7,071 nt of DNA, from contig JAEEJD010000013.1 in the NCBI GenBank assembly GCA_016281675.1, positions 1-7,071 of the forward strand, in the 5' to 3' direction. The notes beneath the pieces were generated by a model. That model was not told the origin of the DNA and made no database searches. It saw only the letters and a list, made by a program, of their open reading frames with translations. The stretch is from Lachnospiraceae bacterium (GTDB lineage Bacteria > Bacillota_A > Clostridia > Lachnospirales > Lachnospiraceae). A program made the position numbers and the translations under genes. Positions 1-6,634 of the stretch are shown here, piece after piece. Positions within the stretch are counted from its first letter, which is position 1. Each line of letters opens with the position of its first letter.

Positions 1-1
1 A

Positions 2-2407
2 TCCGTGACCGATACCGGAATAGGTATGCAGAAGGAGGACATGGATAGGCTGTTCTCGCCGTATGAGCGTCTTGATGAAAAACGAAACCGTGCGGTTGAG
101 GGAACGGGGCTCGGAATGGCCATAACGAGGCAACTCCTTGATCTTATGGGATCATCGCTTGACGTTAAGAGTGAGTACGGGAAAGGCTCCTGTATCTCGT
201 TTTCGATTGAACAGGAAGCGGTAACGAAGGATGAGATAGGTGATTTTTCAAAAAGGATCAACGATCCTTCGGAGCGTCTCAAAGAGTATCATGAAATGTT
301 CCATGCGCCGGATGCGAGAATTCTTGTCGTCGACGATACGGAGATCAATCTTACGGTCATCGAGAATCTGCTGAAGAGAACCAAGATAAGAATAGACACC
401 GCGATCAGCGGAAAAGACGCGCTGGATTTGGCTGCGGTCAACAAGTACGACGTGATCATGATCGATCACATGATGTCCGGAATGGACGGAATCGAAACGC
501 GGGAACGTATAGCCGAACTTGATAAAAATCACGACACCCCGACCGTTGCCCTTACGGCAAATGCGGTTTCGGGAGCGAGACAGAAATATATTGCCGCCGG
601 ATTCAGCGATTACCTGTCAAAACCCGTTGACGGCAGGAGACTTGAAAGGATGCTGATGGCCCTCATACCCGATGAGAAGATCGACCGCAGTATGAAGGAT
701 GTTGCCGTTGAAGAGAGAGTGACATCTTCCGACAGACCGATAGTCCTCGCAGTGGATGACGATGAGTCGGTATGCACGCTTATTAAGTCGGTGATGGAAC
801 CTGTATATGACGTCAGAACGACGCTTCTCGGAAAAGAGGCTTTGCGCTTTGCCAAAAAGTATATGCCGGATCTGATCCTTTTGGATATTCATCTGGCCGA
901 CAGCAACGGATTCGAGGTCATGCAGGAACTGAAAAAGGAAGAGCAGACTGCGGATATCCCGGTACTTCTTCTGACCGGAGACAACGATACGGTGACAGAG
1001 GAGAACGGATTCAAGAGCGGAGCCGCTGACTATATCCGTAAACCTTTTGTGCCCGATGTTCTTATGCAACGGGCTAAACGTATAATCGATCTTCAGCATT
1101 ACCGTCAGTCTATCGAAAAGGAAGTCGATCATCAGACAAGGCGCAGCAAGAGACTGAGCCGCGAGATGATGCTTGCGCTTTCGAAGACCGTCGATACGAA
1201 AGATCATTATACCGATGGTCATTCGAGAAGAGTTGCGGCACTGTGTGCCGAGATCGGAAGAAGGATGGGCAAGACCGGCATGCAGCAGGTCGAACTGTAC
1301 GAGATAGGACTTCTTCATGATATCGGGAAGATCGGCGTTCACGAGGATATTATCACAAAGGACAGCCGTTTGTCGGATGATGAATTCCTTGAGATCAAGG
1401 AGCACACCGTCAAAGGTTACGAGATATTAAAAGAGATAGATGAGATGCCTAACCTGCGTGAGGGAGCAAGATGGCATCATGAGAGATACGACGGAAAAGG
1501 TTATCCGGACGGTCTTGCGGGTGAGGATATTCCGGAGACGGCGAGGATCACATGCGTGGCGGATGTCTATGATGCGATGACAAGTACGAGGTCGTATTCG
1601 GTTCCCAAGACCAGGGAAGAAGTCAGGGCGGAATTTGTACGCTGCAAAGGACTCAATTTCGATCCCGCAATAGCCGACGTCATGATCGCGATGATCGATG
1701 AGGACCAGGACTATTCCATGAACGAGAAGGCCGAGAGTCGGGACGTATGGAAGGAATACGATAAGCTTTGGGAGAATGCGGATCCCGATGAGCAGTCGGA
1801 AGTTCGTGTCCATTCCACGGTTATCCCACAGTGGGTGTTTACCGTTACGGATATGGACGTTAATACCGGAATACGAAATTGCGGGTCCGAGGACGGTTTC
1901 ATGTCGGTCCTTTCGGTCTTCCATCAGACAGCCCCGGATAAGGCCGATGATATCGAGAAATTGTATAATGACGGTAACATCGAGGATTATACGATAAGGG
2001 TACATGCTCTTAAGAGTTCGGCAAGGATAATAGGTGCCGCGGAACTGTCTCACCTTGCGGAAGAACTTGAAAAGGCCGGAAAGAGTAACGATGTTGTGTT
2101 CATAGAGGATAATACCGCAAAGCTTCTTGAGATGTACCGCAAGCTTGACGAAAAGCTTGCGGGATTTGATGACGAGAGAGACGATCTTGCCGATGCGGAT
2201 GAGAGTACCGTAAAGGAGGCTTACCGGACGATAACGGAGATCGCCGGAAGCATGGATTACGGCCTGATGGATGACATGTTAAAAGATCTGTCCTCGATAA
2301 ATCTTGCACCGGAAGACAGGAAGAATATCGGCGAAATAGAAAAACTGTTGGCGCAGCTCGACTGGGACGGCATAATTGCGACGGCCGAAAGGGCGCTTAA
2401 CGTATAA
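2..2407 (+). CDS. Hybrid histidine kinase, C-terminal part: HATPase-REC-REC-HD-GYP-HPt (5' partial)
   Basis: Open from the left edge, so the sensor region, the phosphorylated His (H box) and the N box lie outside. Residues are numbered from the GTG at 5, which is not the start because it falls inside the ATP-binding G1 box. Seen: G1 box DTGIGM (3-8), F box (16-23) and G2 box GTGLGM (33-38) of a kinase ATPase; receiver 1 (104-222) with D110/D111, phospho-Asp D154, T184 and K206; receiver 2 (244-362) with D251/D252, D294, T324 and K346; an HD-GYP domain (387-571) with H406, H438-D439, H467, H491-H492-E493, the D496-G-K-G-Y-P motif and D520/D523, so its metal and catalytic ligands look complete; an HPt domain (about 617-720) with phospho-His H667 in HALKSSARIIGA; then an unassigned acidic helical tail (721-800). 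By family knowledge the kinase feeds phosphate to receivers and HPt, and HD-GYP hydrolyses c-di-GMP. That phosphorylation gates the HD-GYP is inference. Ends TAA; the next gene starts 16 nt on. Confidence 0.93.
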   Translation, partial: SVTDTGIGMQKEDMDRLFSPYERLDEKRNRAVEGTGLGMAITRQLLDLMGSSLDVKSEYGKGSCISFSIEQEAVTKDEIGDFSKRINDPSERLKEYHEMFHAPDARILVVDDTEINLTVIENLLKRTKIRIDTAISGKDALDLAAVNKYDVIMIDHMMSGMDGIETRERIAELDKNHDTPTVALTANAVSGARQKYIAAGFSDYLSKPVDGRRLERMLMALIPDEKIDRSMKDVAVEERVTSSDRPIVLAVDDDESVCTLIKSVMEPVYDVRTTLLGKEALRFAKKYMPDLILLDIHLADSNGFEVMQELKKEEQTADIPVLLLTGDNDTVTEENGFKSGAADYIRKPFVPDVLMQRAKRIIDLQHYRQSIEKEVDHQTRRSKRLSREMMLALSKTVDTKDHYTDGHSRRVAALCAEIGRRMGKTGMQQVELYEIGLLHDIGKIGVHEDIITKDSRLSDDEFLEIKEHTVKGYEILKEIDEMPNLREGARWHHERYDGKGYPDGLAGEDIPETARITCVADVYDAMTSTRSYSVPKTREEVRAEFVRCKGLNFDPAIADVMIAMIDEDQDYSMNEKAESRDVWKEYDKLWENADPDEQSEVRVHSTVIPQWVFTVTDMDVNTGIRNCGSEDGFMSVLSVFHQTAPDKADDIEKLYNDGNIEDYTIRVHALKSSARIIGAAELSHLAEELEKAGKSNDVVFIEDNTAKLLEMYRKLDEKLAGFDDERDDLADADESTVKEAYRTITEIAGSMDYGLMDDMLKDLSSINLAPEDRKNIGEIEKLLAQLDWDGIIATAERALNV

Positions 2408-2413
2408 GAAAAC

Positions 2414-2418
2414 GGAGG
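2414..2418 (+). promoter_or_regulatory. Ribosome binding site for the two-receiver gene
   Basis: GGAGG lies 5 nt before ATG 2424. It decides that start over the in-frame ATG at 2376, which has no comparable site and would overlap the end of the kinase gene. Confidence 0.85.
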
Positions 2419-2423
2419 AAAAT

Positions 2424-3209
2424 ATGGATAACCCGAATGAGACCGGAAGGGTCGTGATAGTGAGTGCGACCGACAGCTTCCTCGCAAAGAGTATAATCAC
2501 AAAACTCGACGGAGTGGGAGTGGCGTCGGTGTTTGCTCACGCAAAGATAAAAGAAATGGAAAAGATCAAGGACAGTGCCGAACTGTTCATACTGTTCATG
2601 ACAGAGGAACTTGAAGATATGCCGGAAACACTCGTCTATCTGAAAGATTCCGTTGTCGAAAAGGAAGCGGGGCTGATACTTATCGGTGATGAGGAACAGT
2701 ACGAGAGCGTCAAGCAGATCGTGTCCGAGCAGCTTATCACGGAGTGGATGAAGCGTCCCGTTGATATCGACGGGCTCGTTAAGAGCGTATGCGGTTATCT
2801 TGACGAGAATACCGGAGAGAAGAGAAAGAAAACGGTACTCATAGTGGATGACGATATCACTTACATGAGGACTGTGTTCGAATGGCTGAAAGGAAGCTAT
2901 CATGTCGGAATGGCATCGAACGGAGTACAGGCCATTTCCTATCTTGCCAAGAACAAAGCCGACCTGATCCTTCTCGATTATGAGATGCCTATCGCAAACG
3001 GTCCGCAGGTGCTATCAATGCTCAAGAACGATGCACAGACGGAGGAGATTCCCGTTATGTTCCTGACCGGCCACGGAGAGAAGGAAAGCGTTCTGTCCGT
3101 TGTGGGATTAAGCCCTGTGGATTATCTTCTCAAGACCATCGACAAGGATACGCTGCTGAATAAACTTTCGGATTTTTTCGCATCAAGATCCGGCAAGGAG
3201 AAACTGTGA
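2424..3209 (+). CDS. Stand-alone two-receiver protein (pseudo-REC + REC)
   Basis: 261 aa, soluble, with no DNA-binding or enzymatic output. The C-terminal receiver (about 136-254) is intact at the acidic pocket (D142/D143), phospho-Asp D185 in LILLDYEMP, and T215; the conserved Lys is K237, followed by Thr instead of the usual Pro. The N-terminal part (about 8-125) has the alternating strand/helix rhythm of a receiver and a K-R-P near its end (110-112) that resembles the Lys-Pro of receivers, but the strand where the Asp should be reads AELFILFMTEE (52-62), with no acceptor; I call it a degenerate receiver. Likely role, by analogy with single-domain receivers: a phosphate shuttle or sink, or an adaptor, between the upstream kinase/HPt and the downstream receivers (inference). 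It lies 16 nt after the kinase and 3 nt before the acyltransferase, so it is probably co-transcribed with both. Confidence 0.9.
   Translation: MDNPNETGRVVIVSATDSFLAKSIITKLDGVGVASVFAHAKIKEMEKIKDSAELFILFMTEELEDMPETLVYLKDSVVEKEAGLILIGDEEQYESVKQIVSEQLITEWMKRPVDIDGLVKSVCGYLDENTGEKRKKTVLIVDDDITYMRTVFEWLKGSYHVGMASNGVQAISYLAKNKADLILLDYEMPIANGPQVLSMLKNDAQTEEIPVMFLTGHGEKESVLSVVGLSPVDYLLKTIDKDTLLNKLSDFFASRSGKEKL
3195..3200 (+). promoter_or_regulatory. Ribosome binding site with long spacing, acyltransferase gene
   Basis: AAGGAG sits inside the last codons of the preceding gene, 12 nt before ATG 3213, longer than the 5-6 nt seen at the other starts here. With only 3 nt between the upstream stop (3207-3209) and this ATG, translation may depend partly on coupling to the upstream gene (inference). 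Confidence 0.6.
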
Positions 3210-3212
3210 TTT

Positions 3213-4238
3213 ATGAGTAAAGATCAAACACGCCAAAGCGGTCCCGACCTTATAAGGAGCCTTGCCTGTCTGTTCGTTGTCGGTGCGCATTTCTATCTTA
3301 ATATGGGTTATTATGACGCCCCGACGGACGGTGCGAAGATGTTCGTTATGACAGCGTGCAGATGGCTGTTCGTAACGGCGGTCCCGCTTTTTTTCATGCT
3401 GACGGGTTATTTTAAGAAGAACAAGAAAGCAACACGAGATCACTATATGGCACTCGTTCCGCTTGTGGTCTCGTATGTCTTTATCTCCGTCGGAAAGATG
3501 ATCCTGTATAATCACCTGTATGGCAAGATATACGGGGTAAAAGAAATATTGCAGAACCTCGGGAATTATCAGATCGCCTGGTATATGGGTCTGTATCTGT
3601 GTGTGTTCCTTCTGATCCCGTTTTTGAACAAGGCGTGGTATGCACTTGATGAAAAAGAGCAGAATATCCTGCTGATAACGCTCGGCTTTCTGTGTACCGT
3701 CTATCCTGTATTTAAGTACATAGGGCCGTCTTATTTTATCGGTGTTTATCCGGTGCTTTTCTATTTTCTCGGAATAGCGGTCAGAGACAGGAAATGGAGA
3801 GTGAATCGTGTGCTTCTTGCGTTGATCCTTATTGTAACGGTTATGCTTGAAGCGTTCATAAGTGTGAACTTTACGTCGACCGGAGTGTTTGATTGGAATC
3901 TGATACAGACCGCAGATGGGACATACGGTACGTTCTTCATATCGGTCTGCACGATATGCATATTCTTACTGCTTTATGATATCGATATCGGAAACAGGGC
4001 GGTTCGTGCCGTTACATCTTCGATAAGCAGAGTTTCATTTGAGATATATCTGTTTGCCGGAGCGTATGATGCGATCATATACGGATATCTGAAACGCTAT
4101 GTAAACGGACCGGTGGAGGCGTTCTGGTGGTTCTTCGCCACCGTCCCCGCAAGTTTTATATGTGCGTACATATCTTCTCTTGTATTCAGACTGATTGTTG
4201 ACAAAATCATAAAGACAAAAACTCACAATGTGATATAA
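3213..4238 (+). CDS. Membrane acyltransferase, acyltransferase-3 family
   Basis: 341 aa, mostly hydrophobic, with about ten predicted membrane segments (roughly 13-30, 50-67, 79-98, 121-137, 151-170, 174-190, 198-216, 240-256, 275-292, 303-325). Family signature: R15 and H26 separated by ten residues in the first segment (R-X10-H, the motif tied to catalysis in OafA-like proteins), then VPLFFMLTGYF (57-67) matching the FF-l-SGy motif, and a late S-E-IYLF motif (275-281). Members move acetyl or other acyl groups from a cytoplasmic donor onto extracytoplasmic glycans, peptidoglycan or small molecules; the acceptor cannot be told here. In many relatives the late motif ends in His (YLiH); here that region reads YLFAGAYD, so this His is absent. 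The length fits the acyltransferase domain alone, without an SGNH extension. It is the only non-signalling gene in the run and a candidate output of the circuit (inference). Its final codons contain a promoter for the next gene. Confidence 0.85.
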   Translation: MSKDQTRQSGPDLIRSLACLFVVGAHFYLNMGYYDAPTDGAKMFVMTACRWLFVTAVPLFFMLTGYFKKNKKATRDHYMALVPLVVSYVFISVGKMILYNHLYGKIYGVKEILQNLGNYQIAWYMGLYLCVFLLIPFLNKAWYALDEKEQNILLITLGFLCTVYPVFKYIGPSYFIGVYPVLFYFLGIAVRDRKWRVNRVLLALILIVTVMLEAFISVNFTSTGVFDWNLIQTADGTYGTFFISVCTICIFLLLYDIDIGNRAVRAVTSSISRVSFEIYLFAGAYDAIIYGYLKRYVNGPVEAFWWFFATVPASFICAYISSLVFRLIVDKIIKTKTHNVI

Positions 4239-4239
4239 T
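4212..4239 (+). promoter_or_regulatory. Internal promoter with TRTGn extended -10, upstream of the GGDEF/HD-GYP gene
   Basis: TGTGATATAAT at 4229-4239 is a perfect Gram-positive extended -10 (TRTGn followed by TATAAT). A weak -35-like AAGACA (4/6 of TTGACA) lies at 4212-4217 with a 16-nt spacer. The predicted start of transcription is near A4246, giving a leader of about 22 nt that includes the ribosome site and ATG 4268. It overlaps the last codons and stop of the acyltransferase. Seen directly; activity is inferred. Confidence 0.62.
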
Positions 4240-4256
4240 GGTTACAAATGCGGAAA

Positions 4257-4261
4257 AGGAG
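4257..4261 (+). promoter_or_regulatory. Ribosome binding site that sets the start of the GGDEF/HD-GYP gene
   Basis: AGGAG within AAAAGGAGAG, 6 nt before ATG 4268. The earlier in-frame ATG at 4238 has no such site and lies inside the -10 box described above, so 4268 is chosen. Confidence 0.82.
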
Positions 4262-4267
4262 AGACTT

Positions 4268-6634
4268 ATGGCTTGCTGGATTATCGTTGTTGATGATGAT
4301 GTTACAAACCTTAAGATGGCCGGACAGATCCTGTCGAAGAACAATATGCGCGTTACCGCGGTAAAAAGCGGAAAGGCGCTTTTGGAGTATGTCGAAGAAC
4401 ACGGATTCCCGGAGTTGATCCTGCTTGACATCAACATGCCGGAGATGGACGGATTCGAGACGTACCGATGTCTGCGTGAACTCGAAGAGAAAAAAGGAGT
4501 ACCTCAGACCCCCGTTGTCATGCTCACTGCGGACGAGGATAAGACAAACGAGAGCAAAGGCTTTGAGATGGGTGTTTCCGACTATATCAGGAAGCCTTTC
4601 GATCCGGACGTGCTGGTGCGCCGCGTTGAGAATATAATAAGCACTCGCGGACGGATGCTCAAGTTCGAAGAAGAAGCCACGATAGACAAGCTTACGGGCT
4701 TTCTTAACAAATACAATGCCAACGAACAGATAGGAGCGATCTGCGGTACGAAAGTCGGAACGCTGATGATCGTCGACCTTGATTCGTTCAAACTTGTTAA
4801 CGACATATACGGTCATGATATGGGAGACCGTGTTCTCGCAAAGTTCTCGCAGATACTCAGGGATAACATGAACTTCCCGGCAATATTCGGAAGGATCGGC
4901 GGAGACGAGTTCCTGATATTTGCCGACAATTTGCATTCGGAAAAAGATATCGCGAAGTTTTCCGAGGCTATCAACAAGAATCTTTCGACAGAGGCTCGTC
5001 AGATGATGGGCGAGGATATGAGTATCCCGCTCGGCGCTTCGATCGGTGCGGTCTTCATTCCGGAACAGGGAACTGAGTTCAATGAACTGTTCCGCCTGGC
5101 CGACAGAGCTCTGTATACTATCAAGAACAACGGAAAGCACGGATATTCGCTCTATCATGATGAAGATGCCGAATCAGCGATCCCGACCGATATCAACCTG
5201 GCAATGCTCACCACAATACTCGAGGAGAGAAACATTCCGCAGAATGCCATGTGGATGGGTAAGGAAGCTTTCGGAAATGTTTACAGATATATGATCCGTT
5301 ACATGGACAGATATCGCGGAACGGCTTACAAGATGCTCTTTACCGCAAGGTTCATACCGAAGGACCTGTCACAGTCTGAAAAAGAGAAGATCATGATAAG
5401 CCTCAGGGAGCTGCTTCAGGAATCGCTTAGAAACAGCGATATCATGATGCAGATAGGAGATAATCATTTCTTCCTGATGCTGCCGGAGATAAGCGACTAC
5501 AACGTCGGACGTGTTACCGAAAGAGTAATACATTCATGGAAGAATAACGAGTATTCGGGACTTGTGGAGCTGTCGGTTGAAACAGAGAGTACCGATTCCG
5601 AAATGCATGAAAGTGCCGCCGACAGACCCGGCGGAGACACGCATATCGTTGTCGCAAATGATGATCCGTCGGAGCGTGAGTTCATATGCACAACGATCAG
5701 AAAAAAAGGCTTCGATGTCACGGGACTTGCAACCGGAGGCGAGCTTCTCTCATACCTTAACGACAACAAGCCGGATCTTATACTGATCAAAGCCGACATG
5801 AGGGATATGCCCGGTACCGATATAGTCATCGGGATCAGAAAGATGGGAGGAGCGATCCGAAGGATCCCGGTAATGTTCACCATGAAAGACGACGAGTGTG
5901 AACAAAGAGGTCTGGAACTCGGGGTGGATGATTTTATCCGGATGCCGATATCCGCGGAGCAGCTTTATATCCGCATCAACAATATTCTTCAACTGAGTCT
6001 TCTTAAAAATCACCTAAATCAGGAAGTAGAGAAGAAGACCGAGGAAGTTGAGCAGCTCAGTATCCATATCATCAAATCGCTTGCGTTTGCGATAGACGCC
6101 AAAGACAAATACACTAACGGTCACTCCAGCCGCGTGGCCGAGTATTCGAAAGAGATAGCTGCGAGATACGGGTATGACGAGGATGCCCAGAATGAGATCT
6201 ACATCATAGGTCTTCTGCATGATGTCGGCAAGATAGGCATACCCGATGCGATCATAAACAAGAATGCGAAGCTTACGGATGAGGAATACGACGTCATCAA
6301 GAAGCACCCGGTAATTGGTACGCAGATCCTTGAGACGATAAAGGAGATGCCGAATCTGTCAAACGGTGCGAGATGGCATCACGAAAGATACGACGGCACG
6401 GGGTATCCGGACGGGCTCAAGGGCGATGCAATTCCGGAAGTCGCAAGGATAATCGCGGTTGCCGATGCGTATGACGCTATGACGAGTCACCGCAGTTACC
6501 GTGACACACTTCCGCAGGACGAGGTAAGGGCGGAGATAATCAGGTGTCGCGGTACACAGTTTGATCCGAAGTTTGCCGACATAATGGTGAACATAATCGA
6601 CGAAGACAAGGATTACCAGTTAAGGGAGCATTAA
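4268..6634 (+). CDS. REC-GGDEF-pseudoGGDEF-pseudoREC-HD-GYP c-di-GMP turnover protein
   Basis: 788 aa from ATG 4268 (798 aa if the weaker ATG 4238 is used). Domains: intact receiver (4-126) with D9/D10, phospho-Asp D54, T87 and K109-P110; GGDEF (135-297) with DKLTGF (140-145), D170 and D172 in VDLDSFK, N178-D179 and intact GGDEF at 211-215, so probably an active diguanylate cyclase; a second GGDEF-like region (about 318-428) whose signature is G-D-N-H-F (397-401), probably inactive; a degenerate receiver (457-575) where the acceptor Asp is K508 and the conserved Lys is M559; a probable coiled linker (about 578-600); HD-GYP (596-784) with H619, H651-D652, H680, H704-H705-E706, D709-G-T-G-Y-P and D733/D736, all present. 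It should both make and break c-di-GMP, with the N-terminal receiver as the phosphorylation switch (inference). No membrane segment, so cytosolic. The active GGDEF lacks an RxxD inhibitory site, whereas the dead one has R388-N-S-D391. Stop TAA directly abuts the next ATG. Confidence 0.94.
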   Translation: MACWIIVVDDDVTNLKMAGQILSKNNMRVTAVKSGKALLEYVEEHGFPELILLDINMPEMDGFETYRCLRELEEKKGVPQTPVVMLTADEDKTNESKGFEMGVSDYIRKPFDPDVLVRRVENIISTRGRMLKFEEEATIDKLTGFLNKYNANEQIGAICGTKVGTLMIVDLDSFKLVNDIYGHDMGDRVLAKFSQILRDNMNFPAIFGRIGGDEFLIFADNLHSEKDIAKFSEAINKNLSTEARQMMGEDMSIPLGASIGAVFIPEQGTEFNELFRLADRALYTIKNNGKHGYSLYHDEDAESAIPTDINLAMLTTILEERNIPQNAMWMGKEAFGNVYRYMIRYMDRYRGTAYKMLFTARFIPKDLSQSEKEKIMISLRELLQESLRNSDIMMQIGDNHFFLMLPEISDYNVGRVTERVIHSWKNNEYSGLVELSVETESTDSEMHESAADRPGGDTHIVVANDDPSEREFICTTIRKKGFDVTGLATGGELLSYLNDNKPDLILIKADMRDMPGTDIVIGIRKMGGAIRRIPVMFTMKDDECEQRGLELGVDDFIRMPISAEQLYIRINNILQLSLLKNHLNQEVEKKTEEVEQLSIHIIKSLAFAIDAKDKYTNGHSSRVAEYSKEIAARYGYDEDAQNEIYIIGLLHDVGKIGIPDAIINKNAKLTDEEYDVIKKHPVIGTQILETIKEMPNLSNGARWHHERYDGTGYPDGLKGDAIPEVARIIAVADAYDAMTSHRSYRDTLPQDEVRAEIIRCRGTQFDPKFADIMVNIIDEDKDYQLREH
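5219..5551 (+). other. Degenerate GGDEF domain with conserved RxxD I-site
   Basis: Codes for residues about 318-428 of the GGDEF/HD-GYP protein. The catalytic loop position reads IGDNHFFLML instead of a GGDEF-type loop, but R388-N-S-D391 stands exactly five residues before it, the spacing of the c-di-GMP inhibitory site. Known degenerate GGDEF domains with an intact I-site act as c-di-GMP receptors (PopA type). The domain call is by eye from pattern and spacing. Confidence 0.6.
5636..5992 (+). other. Degenerate receiver domain preceding HD-GYP
   Basis: Residues 457-575 of the GGDEF/HD-GYP protein. The receiver fold signature is clear (NDD at 464-466, DLILI strand, T538, LGVDDFIR before a Pro), but K508 replaces the phospho-Asp and M559 the invariant Lys, so phosphorylation by the usual route is not expected. 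Probably structural, a dimerisation element, or a fixed-state regulator of the adjoining HD-GYP (inference). Confidence 0.75.
6623..6628 (+). promoter_or_regulatory. Ribosome binding site for the 3'-most gene
   Basis: AGGGAG lies within the last codons of the preceding gene, 6 nt before ATG 6635. The stop TAA (6632-6634) and this ATG are contiguous, a layout that favours translational coupling. Confidence 0.75.

Noticed and set aside
5..7. GTG as the start codon of the leftmost gene
   Set aside because: It lies inside the ATP-binding G1 box (VTDTGIGM), and the frame is open to the left edge, so the true start is upstream of the window.
617..1405. Minus-strand open frame (262 codons) opposite the receiver/HD-GYP region
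   Set aside because: It is antisense to unmistakable receiver and HD-GYP motifs and shows no family signature.
2376..2423. In-frame upstream ATG extending the two-receiver protein by 16 residues
   Set aside because: It has no good ribosome site and overlaps the kinase gene's end, while ATG 2424 has GGAGG at 5 nt.
4198..4203. Perfect TTGACA as the -35 for the promoter at 4229-4239
   Set aside because: It lies 30 nt from TATAAT, too far for a sigma-70-type promoter, and no -10 at proper spacing from it was seen.
4238..4267. ATG 4238 overlapping the acyltransferase stop (TAATG) as start of the GGDEF/HD-GYP gene
   Set aside because: It has no ribosome site and lies in the -10 box. ATG 4268 has AGGAG at 6 nt, and the protein then begins right before the first receiver strand. 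A minor coupled start is not excluded.
4223..5158. Long open frame on the minus strand (311 codons) opposite the REC-GGDEF region
   Set aside because: Its predicted protein has no recognisable domain, and it mirrors a strongly supported + strand gene.
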